Positions 35,142 to 43,638 are shown, numbered from the stretch's first letter. The stretch: DNA of 64,000 bases from Macromonas nakdongensis (GCF_002837145.1 NZ_NWMV01000019.1:1-64000); one strand, 5' to 3'. A program made the numbers and translations. Notes: generated from the letters alone by a model not told the origin.

Positions 35142-37019
35142 ATGTCAAACACCGCCTCCATCCACTCCCTGGTCCAAGAGGACCGCAGCCGGGCCGAGTC
35201 CGCGGCTTGGGCGCATTTCACCGCGCCCACCCACGCCGGGGACTTCACCAACAGCTGGCTGGGCATCCTCTGCGCGCAAATCCACCTGGCGCAAGGGGCC
35301 TTGCTCTTGTTGCGTGCCACGGATGGGGCGGACGATGGCAGCTACCTGGCCGCCGCGGTGTGGCCCGATGCGTCCAGGCCTATGCAGTACCTGGTGCCGG
35401 CCGCCACCAAAGCCCTGCGGGACCAGGCGGGCACCGTGGTGGCCCAGGACGGTGTTTCGCCGCCGAACCGGGGGCAGGCGGTGCACATCGCGTACCCGAT
35501 CGAGGTGTCGGGCGTGCTATTCGGCGCGGTGGTGGTGCACCTGTCCCCTTGTGCCGATGCCGAACTGCAGCAGGCCCTGCGCCTGGTCCACTGGGGCACC
35601 GCCTGGCTGGTGGACCACTTCCGCCAACAGCAGCAGGCCTTGCAGCAACAGCGTTTCGACCGGTTGACCCTCGTCGCCGATGCCCTGGCCACCGCCATGG
35701 AGGCACCGTTGCTGGCGCATTCGGCCACCGCCGTGGTCAACATGCTGGCCTCCCGTCTGCAGTGCGACCGGGTCAGCCTCGGGCTGGACCGGGACGGCGA
35801 GGCCGAAGTGCTCGTCATTTCCCACACCGCCACCTTCGACCGCCGCACCAACCTTGTTCGCCTGCTGGGCGATGCCATGGACGAGGTGCTGGACCTCGAC
35901 CTGACCATGGTCTACCCGCCCCCCGATGGCGACGAACTCGGCCTGCTGGCCCATGCCGCGCTGGCGCGTGAGGCGCAGGTCGCGGCCATTTGCTCCGTGC
36001 CGTTGGTGAGCGAGGGGCAAGCGCTGGGGGTTGTCACGTTCGAGCGCACCGCCGGCCCCCCCTTCGATGCCGCCGCCACCGACGTGTGCCGGGCGCTGGG
36101 GTTGGCCCTCGGGCCGGTGGTGGCGCTCAAACAGTCCAGCGAAAGAAGCGTGGTCCAACGCCTGATCGAGCGTGGGCAGGAGGCCCAGCGCGTTTTGTTT
36201 GGGCCGCGCCATCCGGGGGCCAAGCTGATCGCGCTGTCCTTGTGCCTGGTATTGCTGGTGTTCAGCGTGGTGTCGGGGGACTACCGGGTGTCCGCCCGCA
36301 CGGTGGTGGAGGGTGCGGTGCAGCGTGCCGCCGTGGCGCCTTTCAACGGCTACGTCGTGGAAAGCCTGGTCCGCGCCGGCGACACGGTCCGCCGCGGGCA
36401 GGTGCTGGCCCGGCTGGACGACAAAGACTTGCTGCTGGAGCAGACCCGCTGGTCTGCCGAGCTGCAACAACTGCAGGGCAAGCAGCGCCAGGCCATGGCG
36501 GTGCAGGACCGCGCGGCCTGGATGCAGGCCCAGGCCCAGGCCCAGCAGGCCCGGGCCCAGCTCTCCCTGGTCCAGGGACGGCTGGAGCGGGCCAGCCTGA
36601 CTGCACCGTTCGATGGCATCGTCGTCTCCGGCGATCTCAGCCAGTTGCTGGGCACCCCGGTCGAGCAGGGCAAGGTCTTGTTCGAGGTGGCGCCGCTGGA
36701 CGCCTACCGCGTCATCCTGGAGGTGGACGAGCGCGACATCGCCGACCTGAGTCCCGGGCAACGCGGCGATATGGTGCTCTCCGGTTTGCCTGGGCAGGCC
36801 CTGCCGTTCACCGTCAAGCAGATCACCCCGGTCACTTCGACACAGGACGGACGCAACCTTTTTCGGGTGGAGGCCCAGGTGGACGCCGCTTCCGACCGCT
36901 TGCGTCCCGGCATGGAGGGGGTGGGCAAGGTCGGTGTCGGCGAACGGCGCCTGATCTGGATCTGGACCCACGGCCTGATGGACTGGCTGCGCCTGGCCTT
37001 CTGGAACTGGATGCCATGA
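35142..37019 (+). CDS. GAF domain - HlyD membrane fusion protein
   Basis: A 625-residue protein. Residues about 15-170 form a first sensor-like region, and about 185-345 a clear GAF domain (from RFDRLTLVADALATAM to FDAAATDVCRALGLALGPVV). One membrane helix follows at about 360-380 (LIALSLCLVLLVFSVVSG). A HlyD-type biotinyl-lipoyl/barrel-sandwich and coiled-coil section covers about 390-520 (VAPFNGYVVESLVRAGDTVRRGQ, APFDGIVVSGDL), ending in the typical LRPGMEGVGKV and an amphipathic WIWTHGLMDWLRLAFWNW tail. Topology would place GAF in the cytoplasm and the HlyD arm in the periplasm. Membrane fusion proteins bridge inner and outer membrane export components; a GAF sensor on one is unusual and suggests ligand control of export. 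The stop overlaps the next start (ATGA, 37016-37019), so the two are coupled. Confidence 0.87.
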   Translation: MSNTASIHSLVQEDRSRAESAAWAHFTAPTHAGDFTNSWLGILCAQIHLAQGALLLLRATDGADDGSYLAAAVWPDASRPMQYLVPAATKALRDQAGTVVAQDGVSPPNRGQAVHIAYPIEVSGVLFGAVVVHLSPCADAELQQALRLVHWGTAWLVDHFRQQQQALQQQRFDRLTLVADALATAMEAPLLAHSATAVVNMLASRLQCDRVSLGLDRDGEAEVLVISHTATFDRRTNLVRLLGDAMDEVLDLDLTMVYPPPDGDELGLLAHAALAREAQVAAICSVPLVSEGQALGVVTFERTAGPPFDAAATDVCRALGLALGPVVALKQSSERSVVQRLIERGQEAQRVLFGPRHPGAKLIALSLCLVLLVFSVVSGDYRVSARTVVEGAVQRAAVAPFNGYVVESLVRAGDTVRRGQVLARLDDKDLLLEQTRWSAELQQLQGKQRQAMAVQDRAAWMQAQAQAQQARAQLSLVQGRLERASLTAPFDGIVVSGDLSQLLGTPVEQGKVLFEVAPLDAYRVILEVDERDIADLSPGQRGDMVLSGLPGQALPFTVKQITPVTSTQDGRNLFRVEAQVDAASDRLRPGMEGVGKVGVGERRLIWIWTHGLMDWLRLAFWNWMP

Positions 37020-39169
37020 GCCACCAGGCCCCGGTCACGAGCAATGCCTGGCACCGGGTGGCCGGCTTGAAGCCCCGCCTGCGTTCGCAAGCCCGTTTGT
37101 ACCGGCACCGCTACCGCGACGAGGTCTGGTACCTGCTGCAAGACCCCGCCACGGGTCGCGTCCACCGCTTCACCCCGGCGGCCCGCCTGCTGATCGCGGC
37201 CATGGACGGGCGCCGCACCGTCGACCAGTTGTGGGAGCTAGCCAACCGCCATCTGGACGATGAGGCCCCCACCCAGGACGAGGTGATTCAACTCCTGGGC
37301 CAATTGCACGCGGCCGATCTGCTGCAAAGCAACGCCACGCCCGACGCCGCCGAGTTGTTCCAGCGCGGTGAGCGCGAGAGCAAAACCCGGCGTCGCCGGT
37401 CTTGGAGCAACCCCATGGCCTTGCGCCTGCCGCTGTGGGACCCCGATGTCTTCTTGGAGCGCACCCGGGCCCTGGCCGGTCCGCTCTGGGGGCGTTGGGG
37501 GGCCCTGTTGTGGGTGGCGGTGGTGTTGCCGGCCCTGCTCCTGTTGCCGGCGCATTGGACCGCGCTCACCCACAATTTCAGCGACCGTGTGCTCGCCGTG
37601 GACAACCTCCTGCTGTTGTGGCTGGTGTTTCCCGCCCTCAAGGCCCTCCACGAACTGGGGCATGCCTACGCCACCAAGGTGGGGGGCGGCGAGGTGCACG
37701 ACATGGGGCTCATGTTCCTGGTGCTGATGCCCGTTCCCTATGTGGAAGCCTCGGCGGCCACGGTGTTCCGGTCCAAGACCCAGCGGGCCGTGGTGGGGGC
37801 CGCCGGCATGCTGGTGGAATTGTTCGTGGCCGCCCTGGCGTTTTACCTCTGGCTCCTGGTCGAACCGGGCGTGTGGCGGGCCATCCTGTTCAACGTGATG
37901 CTGGTGGCGGGCGTGTCCACCCTGGTCTTCAACGGCAATCCCTTGTTGCGCTACGACGCTTACTACATCCTGGTGGACCTGATCGAGATGCCCAACCTGG
38001 CCCAGCGTTCCCTGCGGTATTGGGCCTACGTGTTCGAGCGCCATGTGTTGCGCCTGTCCGATGTCGAACCGCCGGTGCATGCCGCTGGCGAGCGGGTTTG
38101 GCTGCTCTTTTACGGTGTGGCGTCCACGGTGTACCGGATCGTCATCACCGTCGCGATCGCGTTGTTCATCGCGGGCGAATTTTTCTTCATTGGGGTGTTG
38201 CTGGCCTTCTGGGCCGTGTTCAGCATGGCTGGGTTGCCGCTGTTCAAGGGCCTGCGCTACCTGTTCACCAGCCCCCGTCTGGGGGGACAGCGCCGGCACG
38301 GCCTGACCCTGGTGGGGGGTGTGCTGGCCACCTTTTTGCTGTTCGTGTTGCTGGTGCCCGTGCCGTTCCGCTCTCAGGCCGAAGGCGTCGTCTGGCTGCC
38401 CGACGAGGCGGTGGTCCGTGCCGGCGGCAACGGTTTCGTCGAAACCTTGCTCGCCGAGCCCGGTGCGCGCGTGTCGGCGGGCGCGCCTTTGTTGCGTTTG
38501 CATGACCCGGCGCTGGACGCCGAGGTGGCCCTGGCCGAGGCCCGTCTGGCAGAAGCCGAGGCCAATTACCACGCCCAGTTCGCGATCGACCCTGGCCAGG
38601 CGGCGGTGCTGCGCGAGCGCGTCTGGGCCGAACAGGCGGCCCTGGCCCGGGAGCGGGAGCGCGCCGCGGCCATGCTCGTGCTGTCCCGCGGGCAGGGCAC
38701 TTTTCACCTGCCGCGGGCCCAGGATGCCCCCGGGCGCTACTACCGCAAGGGCGAAATCGTGGGCTACGTGACCGACCGCCCGCCCGACGTGGCTCGGGTC
38801 GTTGTCACCCAGGCCGAGGTCGACGTGGTGCGCCAAGCCACCCGCCATGTCGAGGTGCGGCTCGCGCATGGCCTGGCCCAGGTCATCGAGGGCCGCCTGG
38901 TGCGCGAGGTGCCCGCCGGCGATCAGCGCCTGCCCAGTCCAGCCTTGTCGGTGACGGGGGGAGGGCGCATCACCGTCGACCCGAAGGACCCCCAGGGCAC
39001 CAAGACCCTGGAGCGCCTGTTCCAGTTCGACGTGCAGCTCGACCACCCGCAACGCCTTTACCTCTTTGGCCAGCGTGTGCACGTCCGTTTTGAGCACGAT
39101 TGGGAGCCGCTGGCCGTCCAGTGGTTCCGCACGGTCCGGCGGGTCTTCCTGTCGCATTTCCATGTCTAG
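37016..39169 (+). CDS. PqqD-like - M50 site-2 protease - HlyD fusion
   Basis: A 717-residue polytopic protein. Residues about 25-110 resemble the PqqD peptide-binding fold (YLLQDPATGRVHRFTPAARLL). Several membrane helices follow from about 155, with the zinc motif HELGH (212-216) in a helix and the third-ligand motif NPLLRYDAYY with Asp at 314, both characteristic of M50 site-2 proteases. After a helix near 430-452 the C-terminal part is a HlyD-like periplasmic arm (VRAGGNGFVETLLAEPGARVSAG, then a coiled coil, ending LFGQRVHVRFEHDWEPL). M50 enzymes cut substrates in or near the membrane; fused PqqD and HlyD parts suggest a peptide-recognising, export-coupled protease. I infer that it acts on the giant LEPR-XLL protein. 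The start ATG overlaps the upstream stop by 4 bases. The zinc ligands are intact. Confidence 0.88.
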   Translation: MSHQAPVTSNAWHRVAGLKPRLRSQARLYRHRYRDEVWYLLQDPATGRVHRFTPAARLLIAAMDGRRTVDQLWELANRHLDDEAPTQDEVIQLLGQLHAADLLQSNATPDAAELFQRGERESKTRRRRSWSNPMALRLPLWDPDVFLERTRALAGPLWGRWGALLWVAVVLPALLLLPAHWTALTHNFSDRVLAVDNLLLLWLVFPALKALHELGHAYATKVGGGEVHDMGLMFLVLMPVPYVEASAATVFRSKTQRAVVGAAGMLVELFVAALAFYLWLLVEPGVWRAILFNVMLVAGVSTLVFNGNPLLRYDAYYILVDLIEMPNLAQRSLRYWAYVFERHVLRLSDVEPPVHAAGERVWLLFYGVASTVYRIVITVAIALFIAGEFFFIGVLLAFWAVFSMAGLPLFKGLRYLFTSPRLGGQRRHGLTLVGGVLATFLLFVLLVPVPFRSQAEGVVWLPDEAVVRAGGNGFVETLLAEPGARVSAGAPLLRLHDPALDAEVALAEARLAEAEANYHAQFAIDPGQAAVLRERVWAEQAALARERERAAAMLVLSRGQGTFHLPRAQDAPGRYYRKGEIVGYVTDRPPDVARVVVTQAEVDVVRQATRHVEVRLAHGLAQVIEGRLVREVPAGDQRLPSPALSVTGGGRITVDPKDPQGTKTLERLFQFDVQLDHPQRLYLFGQRVHVRFEHDWEPLAVQWFRTVRRVFLSHFHV

Positions 39170-41171
39170 AGCCTTGTCCCATTCCAGCCGGGTGGATCGG
39201 GTCCTGCGCCCCTTCCCCGAACGGGCCGAGGCCGTGCCCGGCTGGCACGACCGCCTGGCCCAGTCTCTCTATGCCCACGCCGTGGCCCCGTGGCCGGCCC
39301 TGGTGCGCCAGGGCTCGGGGTGCTACCGCGACATCCTGCACACGGTGCGCGAGCACGAAGCCGGGCTGCACAGCCTCAGCGATGCCGAATTGCAGCAACG
39401 CCTGCAAGATCTGCGGCCCCAACTGCGCCGCCAGGGCCATGCGCTGCAGCCCGTGGGGGCCTGCTTCGCCGTGTTGCGGGAGGCCTCGCACCGCCTCTTG
39501 GGGCGCCGGCATTTCGACACCCAGCTGATGGGGGCCTGGGCCTTGTTGCAGGGGCGGTTGGTGGAGATGGCCACCGGCGAGGGCAAGACCCTCACCGCGG
39601 CGCTGGCGGCCTGCACCGCGGCGCTGGCCGGCCAGCCGGTGCACGTCGTCACCGTCAACGACTACCTGGCCCACCGCGATGCCGAGGAAATGGCCCCGCT
39701 CTACCGTTTCGCCGGCCTCAGCGTGGGTTGCGTGGTGCAGGGCATGTCGCCCCAGGCCCGCCGCGAAGCCTACGCCCAGCCACTGACCTACTGCACCAAC
39801 AAGGAGCTGGCCTTCGATTACCTGCGCGACCGCGTCGCCCTGGGCGATCGGGAGGGCAGCCTGCACCTGGCCCTGGAAAAGATCGGTGGCGCTGCCCAGC
39901 AGCGGTCACTGGTGCTGCGCGGTCTGCATTTCGCCATCGTGGACGAGGCCGACAGCGTGTTCATCGACGAGGCCCGCACGCCCCTGATCCTGTCGGCCAG
40001 CGGCCCGCAGGGTGAAACCGCCGACAACTGCCGACGTGCGCTCGAATTGGCCGAACTGCTGGAGCTCCACGAGGATTTCCGGCTGGATGCCCGCACCCGC
40101 CAGGTTCGGCTGTGTCCCCAGGCCATCGACAAGGTCGACGCTTTCGCCGAACCGCTGGGCGGGGTGTGGACCTCCCGGCGCGGCCGGGAGGAGCTGGTGC
40201 GCCAAGCCTTGAGTGCCCTCCACCTGTTTCACCGCGACGAGCATTACGTCGTGGCCGACGGCAAGGTGCAGATCGTGGACGAATCGACGGGGCGCATCCT
40301 GCCCGACCGGAGTTGGGAGCGTGGCCTGCACCAGATGATCGAAACCAAGGAGGGTTGCGAGCCCACCAGCGAACGCAAGACCCTGGCGCGCATCACCTAC
40401 CAGCGTCTGTTCCAGCGCTACCTGTTGCTCAGTGGCATGAGCGGAACTGCCCGGGAGGTGGCCCCCGAAATTCGGACCGTGTACGGCCTGGACGTGGCCG
40501 TCATCCCCTTGCACCGGCCTTTGGCCCGCAGGCACGAAGCCCCGCGTCTGTTTGCCACCCCGGCCGACAAGTGGCAGGCCGTGGCCGATGCGGCCGCCGG
40601 CCTGGCACAGCAACAGGGCCGGCCCGTCCTCATCGGCACGCGTTCGGTCAAGGCCTCGGAAACCATCAGCGCGGTGCTGACGGCGCGCGGTCTGCCGCAT
40701 GCCTTGCTCAACGCCAAACAAGACCAGTTCGAGGCCGCCGTGATCGCCCTGGCTGGGCAGGCCGGGCGCATCACCGTCGCCACCAACATGGCCGGCCGCG
40801 GCACCGACATCCGCCTGAGCCCCGACACCTTGTCGCCTGGCGGCCTGCACGTCATCTTGACGGAGTACCACGAATCCGCGCGCATCGACCGCCAGTTGTA
40901 TGGCCGTTGCGGCCGGCAGGGCGACCCCGGCAGTTGTTCGGTCTTCGTGTCACTGGAAGATGAAATTTTTTCCCTCCATACACCCTGGGCCCGCGCTTGG
41001 GTGGACACTTGGCTGCGGCAGGGGCGTGCCTTGCCCGCCTGGGCCATTGACGGCCTGCGACGGCTGGCGCAATGGCAGGCGGAACGCAAAAATGTCGGCA
41101 TCCGCCGCCAGAACCTGAAGGTGGATCGGCAGCTCGACCAAGTGCTTTCGTTTTCCGGGAGACAACCATGA
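39162..41171 (+). CDS. Short SecA-like preprotein translocase ATPase
   Basis: A 669-residue SecA paralogue; canonical SecA has about 840-930 residues. Walker A MATGEGKT (136-143), NDYLAHRDAE, YCTNKELAFDYLRD, DEADS (261-265) with IDEARTPLILS, VDESTGR (372-378), LSGMSGTA, ATNMAGRGTDI and motif VI GRCGRQGDPG (581-590) are all present, so the motor core should hydrolyse ATP. Only about 79 residues follow motif VI, where normal SecA has several hundred. The helical wing, most of the scaffold, the two-helix finger and the zinc tail are missing. The segment between the DEAD box and VDEsTGR is also short (about 111 residues), implying a reduced preprotein cross-linking domain. Start ATG 39162 overlaps the upstream stop by 8 bases; the frame is open back to 39066. 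Context suggests a dedicated motor for the giant protein, not the housekeeping SecA. Confidence 0.88.
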   Translation: MSRALSHSSRVDRVLRPFPERAEAVPGWHDRLAQSLYAHAVAPWPALVRQGSGCYRDILHTVREHEAGLHSLSDAELQQRLQDLRPQLRRQGHALQPVGACFAVLREASHRLLGRRHFDTQLMGAWALLQGRLVEMATGEGKTLTAALAACTAALAGQPVHVVTVNDYLAHRDAEEMAPLYRFAGLSVGCVVQGMSPQARREAYAQPLTYCTNKELAFDYLRDRVALGDREGSLHLALEKIGGAAQQRSLVLRGLHFAIVDEADSVFIDEARTPLILSASGPQGETADNCRRALELAELLELHEDFRLDARTRQVRLCPQAIDKVDAFAEPLGGVWTSRRGREELVRQALSALHLFHRDEHYVVADGKVQIVDESTGRILPDRSWERGLHQMIETKEGCEPTSERKTLARITYQRLFQRYLLLSGMSGTAREVAPEIRTVYGLDVAVIPLHRPLARRHEAPRLFATPADKWQAVADAAAGLAQQQGRPVLIGTRSVKASETISAVLTARGLPHALLNAKQDQFEAAVIALAGQAGRITVATNMAGRGTDIRLSPDTLSPGGLHVILTEYHESARIDRQLYGRCGRQGDPGSCSVFVSLEDEIFSLHTPWARAWVDTWLRQGRALPAWAIDGLRRLAQWQAERKNVGIRRQNLKVDRQLDQVLSFSGRQP

Positions 41172-42010
41172 ACGTGAACCGCTGTTTTCTCGCCGGTCTG
41201 ACCGTGCTGGCCTGGCCGGGCGGGGTGGGGGCGGCCCCTTTCGAGTGCTTGCTGGAGCCGGCGCAAACCGTCGAAATCCGCAGCGCGGTCGAGGGGCTGG
41301 TGCGCCGCATCCACGTCCAGCGTGGGGACGATGTGCGCGCCGGCCAGGTGCTCGTCGAATTGGATGCCTCGGTCGAGCGTTCGTCCGCGGCTGTCGCCCA
41401 ATACCGTGCGCAGGCCGAGGGCCGCATTGCCGCTTCCCGAAATCGCATGCAGTACGCCCAGCGCAAGACGCAGCGCTCCAACGAACTGCACCAGCAGAGT
41501 TTCATTTCTGCCCAGGCCCGGGACGAAGCCGAAACCGAGCACAACCTGGCCGAATCCGAACTGAAAGAGGCGATGGAGAACCGGGAGTTGGCCCGCTTGG
41601 AGTACCAGCGCGCCGTCGACCAGTTGAACCAGAAGACCTTGCGCAGCCCTTTCAACGGCATCGTCGTGGACCGCATGCTCAACCCGGGTGACCTGGCCGA
41701 GGCCGGCAATGGCCGCAAACCCATCCTCAAGCTGGCGCAGATCCACCCGTTGCGGGTTGAGGCCGTGTTGCCCTTGTCCACCTTTGGCAAATTGCGTCCA
41801 GGCATGGTCGGGCAGGTGACCCCGGAAGGTGGGGCGCCCCAGAAAGCCACGATCAAGGTGGTGGACCGGGTGCTCGACGCGGCCAGTGGCACCTACGGCG
41901 TGCGTCTGGAATTGCCCAATCCCCAAGGGCAGTTGCCGGGCGGCATCCGCTGCCAGGTGGAATTCTCCGAGGTGGGGGGCGGGGGTCCGGTCGCCGCGCG
42001 CGTGCGTTGA
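41168..42010 (+). CDS. Periplasmic adaptor of the HlyD / RND efflux type
   Basis: A 280-residue adaptor. It has a signal-peptide-like N-terminus (CFLAGLTVLAWPGGVGA, with likely cleavage near residue 22), a barrel-sandwich half-motif IRSAVEGLVRRIHVQRGDDVRAGQ, a coiled coil over about residues 80-165 (alternating Ala/Glu/Gln/Arg), the second half-motif LRSPFNGIVVDRML, and a beta-barrel ending near LPGGIRCQVEF. Such adaptors connect inner-membrane machines with a TolC-type outer-membrane channel. No TolC-like gene is in the window. The start overlaps the SecA-like stop by 4 bases (ATGA), making this the last gene of the coupled cluster. With it, the cluster encodes three separate HlyD-type arms, which suggests a composite periplasmic conduit. 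Confidence in the family is high; the partner channel is unknown. Confidence 0.87.
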   Translation: MNVNRCFLAGLTVLAWPGGVGAAPFECLLEPAQTVEIRSAVEGLVRRIHVQRGDDVRAGQVLVELDASVERSSAAVAQYRAQAEGRIAASRNRMQYAQRKTQRSNELHQQSFISAQARDEAETEHNLAESELKEAMENRELARLEYQRAVDQLNQKTLRSPFNGIVVDRMLNPGDLAEAGNGRKPILKLAQIHPLRVEAVLPLSTFGKLRPGMVGQVTPEGGAPQKATIKVVDRVLDAASGTYGVRLELPNPQGQLPGGIRCQVEFSEVGGGGPVAARVR

Positions 42011-42018
42011 GGGCGGGG

Positions 42019-42059
42019 TAAAATCGCAACCCTTTTGCGGGCGCTGCCACTGGCAGTGG
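42019..42059 (+). promoter_or_regulatory. Candidate dnaB promoter -10 and palindrome
   Basis: A TAAAAT box (42019-42024) in the context GGGGTAAAATCG lies 120 bases before dnaB; a convincing -35 is missing. Downstream, CCACTG-G-CAGTGG (42047-42059) is a perfect 13-bp palindrome that could bind a regulator. Both assignments are tentative. Confidence 0.3.
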
Positions 42060-42144
42060 TCGGACCTGTGCGTGCGCCGGCGCCATCACCCCGCCGGTTC
42101 TGGCCGCTGCTCAGCCTGTAAGATCGTCCGGCAAGAGGATACCC

Positions 42145-43563
42145 ATGTCAGCCATTTTCCCCCCGGATGAACTGGACGCGCACAGCGTGTCCTACAGCGA
42201 AGACCGCCAGATCGCCCAGTTGCGCGTGCCCCCGCACTCCATCGAGGCCGAATCCAGCGTGCTCGGTGGCCTGCTTCTCGACAACGCGGCCTGGGACCGC
42301 GTGGCCGACCTGGTCAAGGATTCGGACTGCTACCGCGCCGAACACCAGCTCATTTACGGCGCCATCGCCGCGCTGATCAACGCCAACAAGCCGGCCGATG
42401 TGATCACGGTGTTTGAGCACCTCAGCAGCCAGGGCAAGGCCGACGAGGTCGGTGGCTTGAGCTACCTCAACACCCTGGCGCAGTATGTGCCGAGTGCGGC
42501 CAACATCCGCCGCTACGCCGAGATCGTGCGCGAGCGCGCCATCCTGCGCAAGCTTATCACTGTGAGCGACGAAATCGCCACCAACGCCTTCAACCCCAAG
42601 GGCAAGGCGGTGGCCAACATCCTCGACGAAGCCGAGCAGAAGATCTTCAACATCGGCGAAGAGGGCAGCCGCATGAAGCAGGGCTTCCAGTCCATGGACT
42701 CCCTGGTGGTGGACCTGCTCGACCGGGTGCAGGAGATGGCCGACAACCCGAACGACATCACCGGCGTGCCCACCGGTTTCATCGACCTGGACCGCATGAC
42801 CGCCGGCTTGCAGGGCGGCGACCTGGTCGTGCTGGCCGCGCGCCCCTCCATGGGCAAGACCGCGTTCGCCATCAACATCGCCGAACACGTTGCCCTGAAC
42901 GAGGGCCTGCCGGTGGCGGTGTTCTCCATGGAAATGGGCGCCGCCCAGCTGGCGGTGCGTATCGTTGGCTCCATCGGCCGCATCAACCAGGGCCACCTGC
43001 GCACCGGCAAGCTGAGCGACGACGAATGGCCGCGCCTGACCGAAGCCATCGAACGGCTGCGCACCGTGTCGTTGCACATCGACGAAACGCCGGGCCTCAC
43101 GCCCAGTGAGCTGCGTGCCAACGCCCGCCGCCTGGCGCGCCAGTGCGGCAAGCTGGGCCTGATCGTGGTGGACTACCTGCAGCTGATGAGCGGCAGCAAC
43201 AGCGACGGCGAAAACCGCGCCACCGAACTGGGCGAAATTTCCCGGGGCCTGAAGATGCTGGCCAAGGAGCTGCAGTGCCCGGTGATCGCCTTGTCGCAGC
43301 TCAACCGTTCCGTGGAGCAGCGCACCGACAAACGCCCCATGATGTCGGACCTGCGCGAATCCGGCGCCATCGAGCAGGACGCGGACATTATCATGTTCAT
43401 CTACCGCGACGAGTACTACACCAAGGACGCCTGCAAGGAGCCCGGCGTGGCCGAGATCATCATCGGCAAGCAGCGCAACGGCCCCACGGGCACCGTCAAG
43501 CTGGCCTTCCTCAACATGCTCACGCGTTTCGAGAGCCTGGCCGGTTACTCGGACGATTTCTGA
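42145..43563 (+). CDS. dnaB: Replicative DNA helicase DnaB
   Basis: A 472-residue hexameric 5-prime to 3-prime helicase of the replication fork. The N-terminal primase-interacting domain (residues about 20-125, from PPHSIEAESSVLGGLLLD) is followed by a linker and the RecA-like motor domain. The motor domain has Walker A RPSMGKTAFA (near residue 235), Walker B LIVVDYLQLM (near 340) and the C-terminal QRNGPTGTVKLAFL arginine-finger region. Length is normal and there is no intein. Start ATG 42145 follows an AAGAGGAT ribosome binding site. In many Burkholderiales dnaB follows rplI in the rpsF-priB-rpsR-rplI cluster; here its upstream neighbour is the export locus, indicating an insertion or rearrangement. 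A strong terminator follows. Confidence 0.97.
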   Translation: MSAIFPPDELDAHSVSYSEDRQIAQLRVPPHSIEAESSVLGGLLLDNAAWDRVADLVKDSDCYRAEHQLIYGAIAALINANKPADVITVFEHLSSQGKADEVGGLSYLNTLAQYVPSAANIRRYAEIVRERAILRKLITVSDEIATNAFNPKGKAVANILDEAEQKIFNIGEEGSRMKQGFQSMDSLVVDLLDRVQEMADNPNDITGVPTGFIDLDRMTAGLQGGDLVVLAARPSMGKTAFAINIAEHVALNEGLPVAVFSMEMGAAQLAVRIVGSIGRINQGHLRTGKLSDDEWPRLTEAIERLRTVSLHIDETPGLTPSELRANARRLARQCGKLGLIVVDYLQLMSGSNSDGENRATELGEISRGLKMLAKELQCPVIALSQLNRSVEQRTDKRPMMSDLRESGAIEQDADIIMFIYRDEYYTKDACKEPGVAEIIIGKQRNGPTGTVKLAFLNMLTRFESLAGYSDDF

Positions 43564-43588
43564 TCACCAGCCCGGCCGGATGCAGAAA

Positions 43589-43619
43589 AAAAATCCCGGG
43601 CTTCGTGCCCGGGATTTTT
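43589..43619. terminator. Bidirectional terminator between dnaB and phoH
   Basis: A 13-bp perfect stem (43589-43601 with 43607-43619) around a TTCGT loop, with an A run on the left arm and a T run on the right. It serves the convergent dnaB (plus) and phoH (minus) transcripts. Confidence 0.92.
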
Positions 43620-43638
43620 GTTGTGACAACGGGCGCGC

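Noticed and set aside
35990-37015. In-frame N-terminal extension of the M50-HlyD protein
   Set aside because: The extension is a different-frame shadow of the GAF-HlyD gene; the ATGA start at 37016 fits both homology and coupling.
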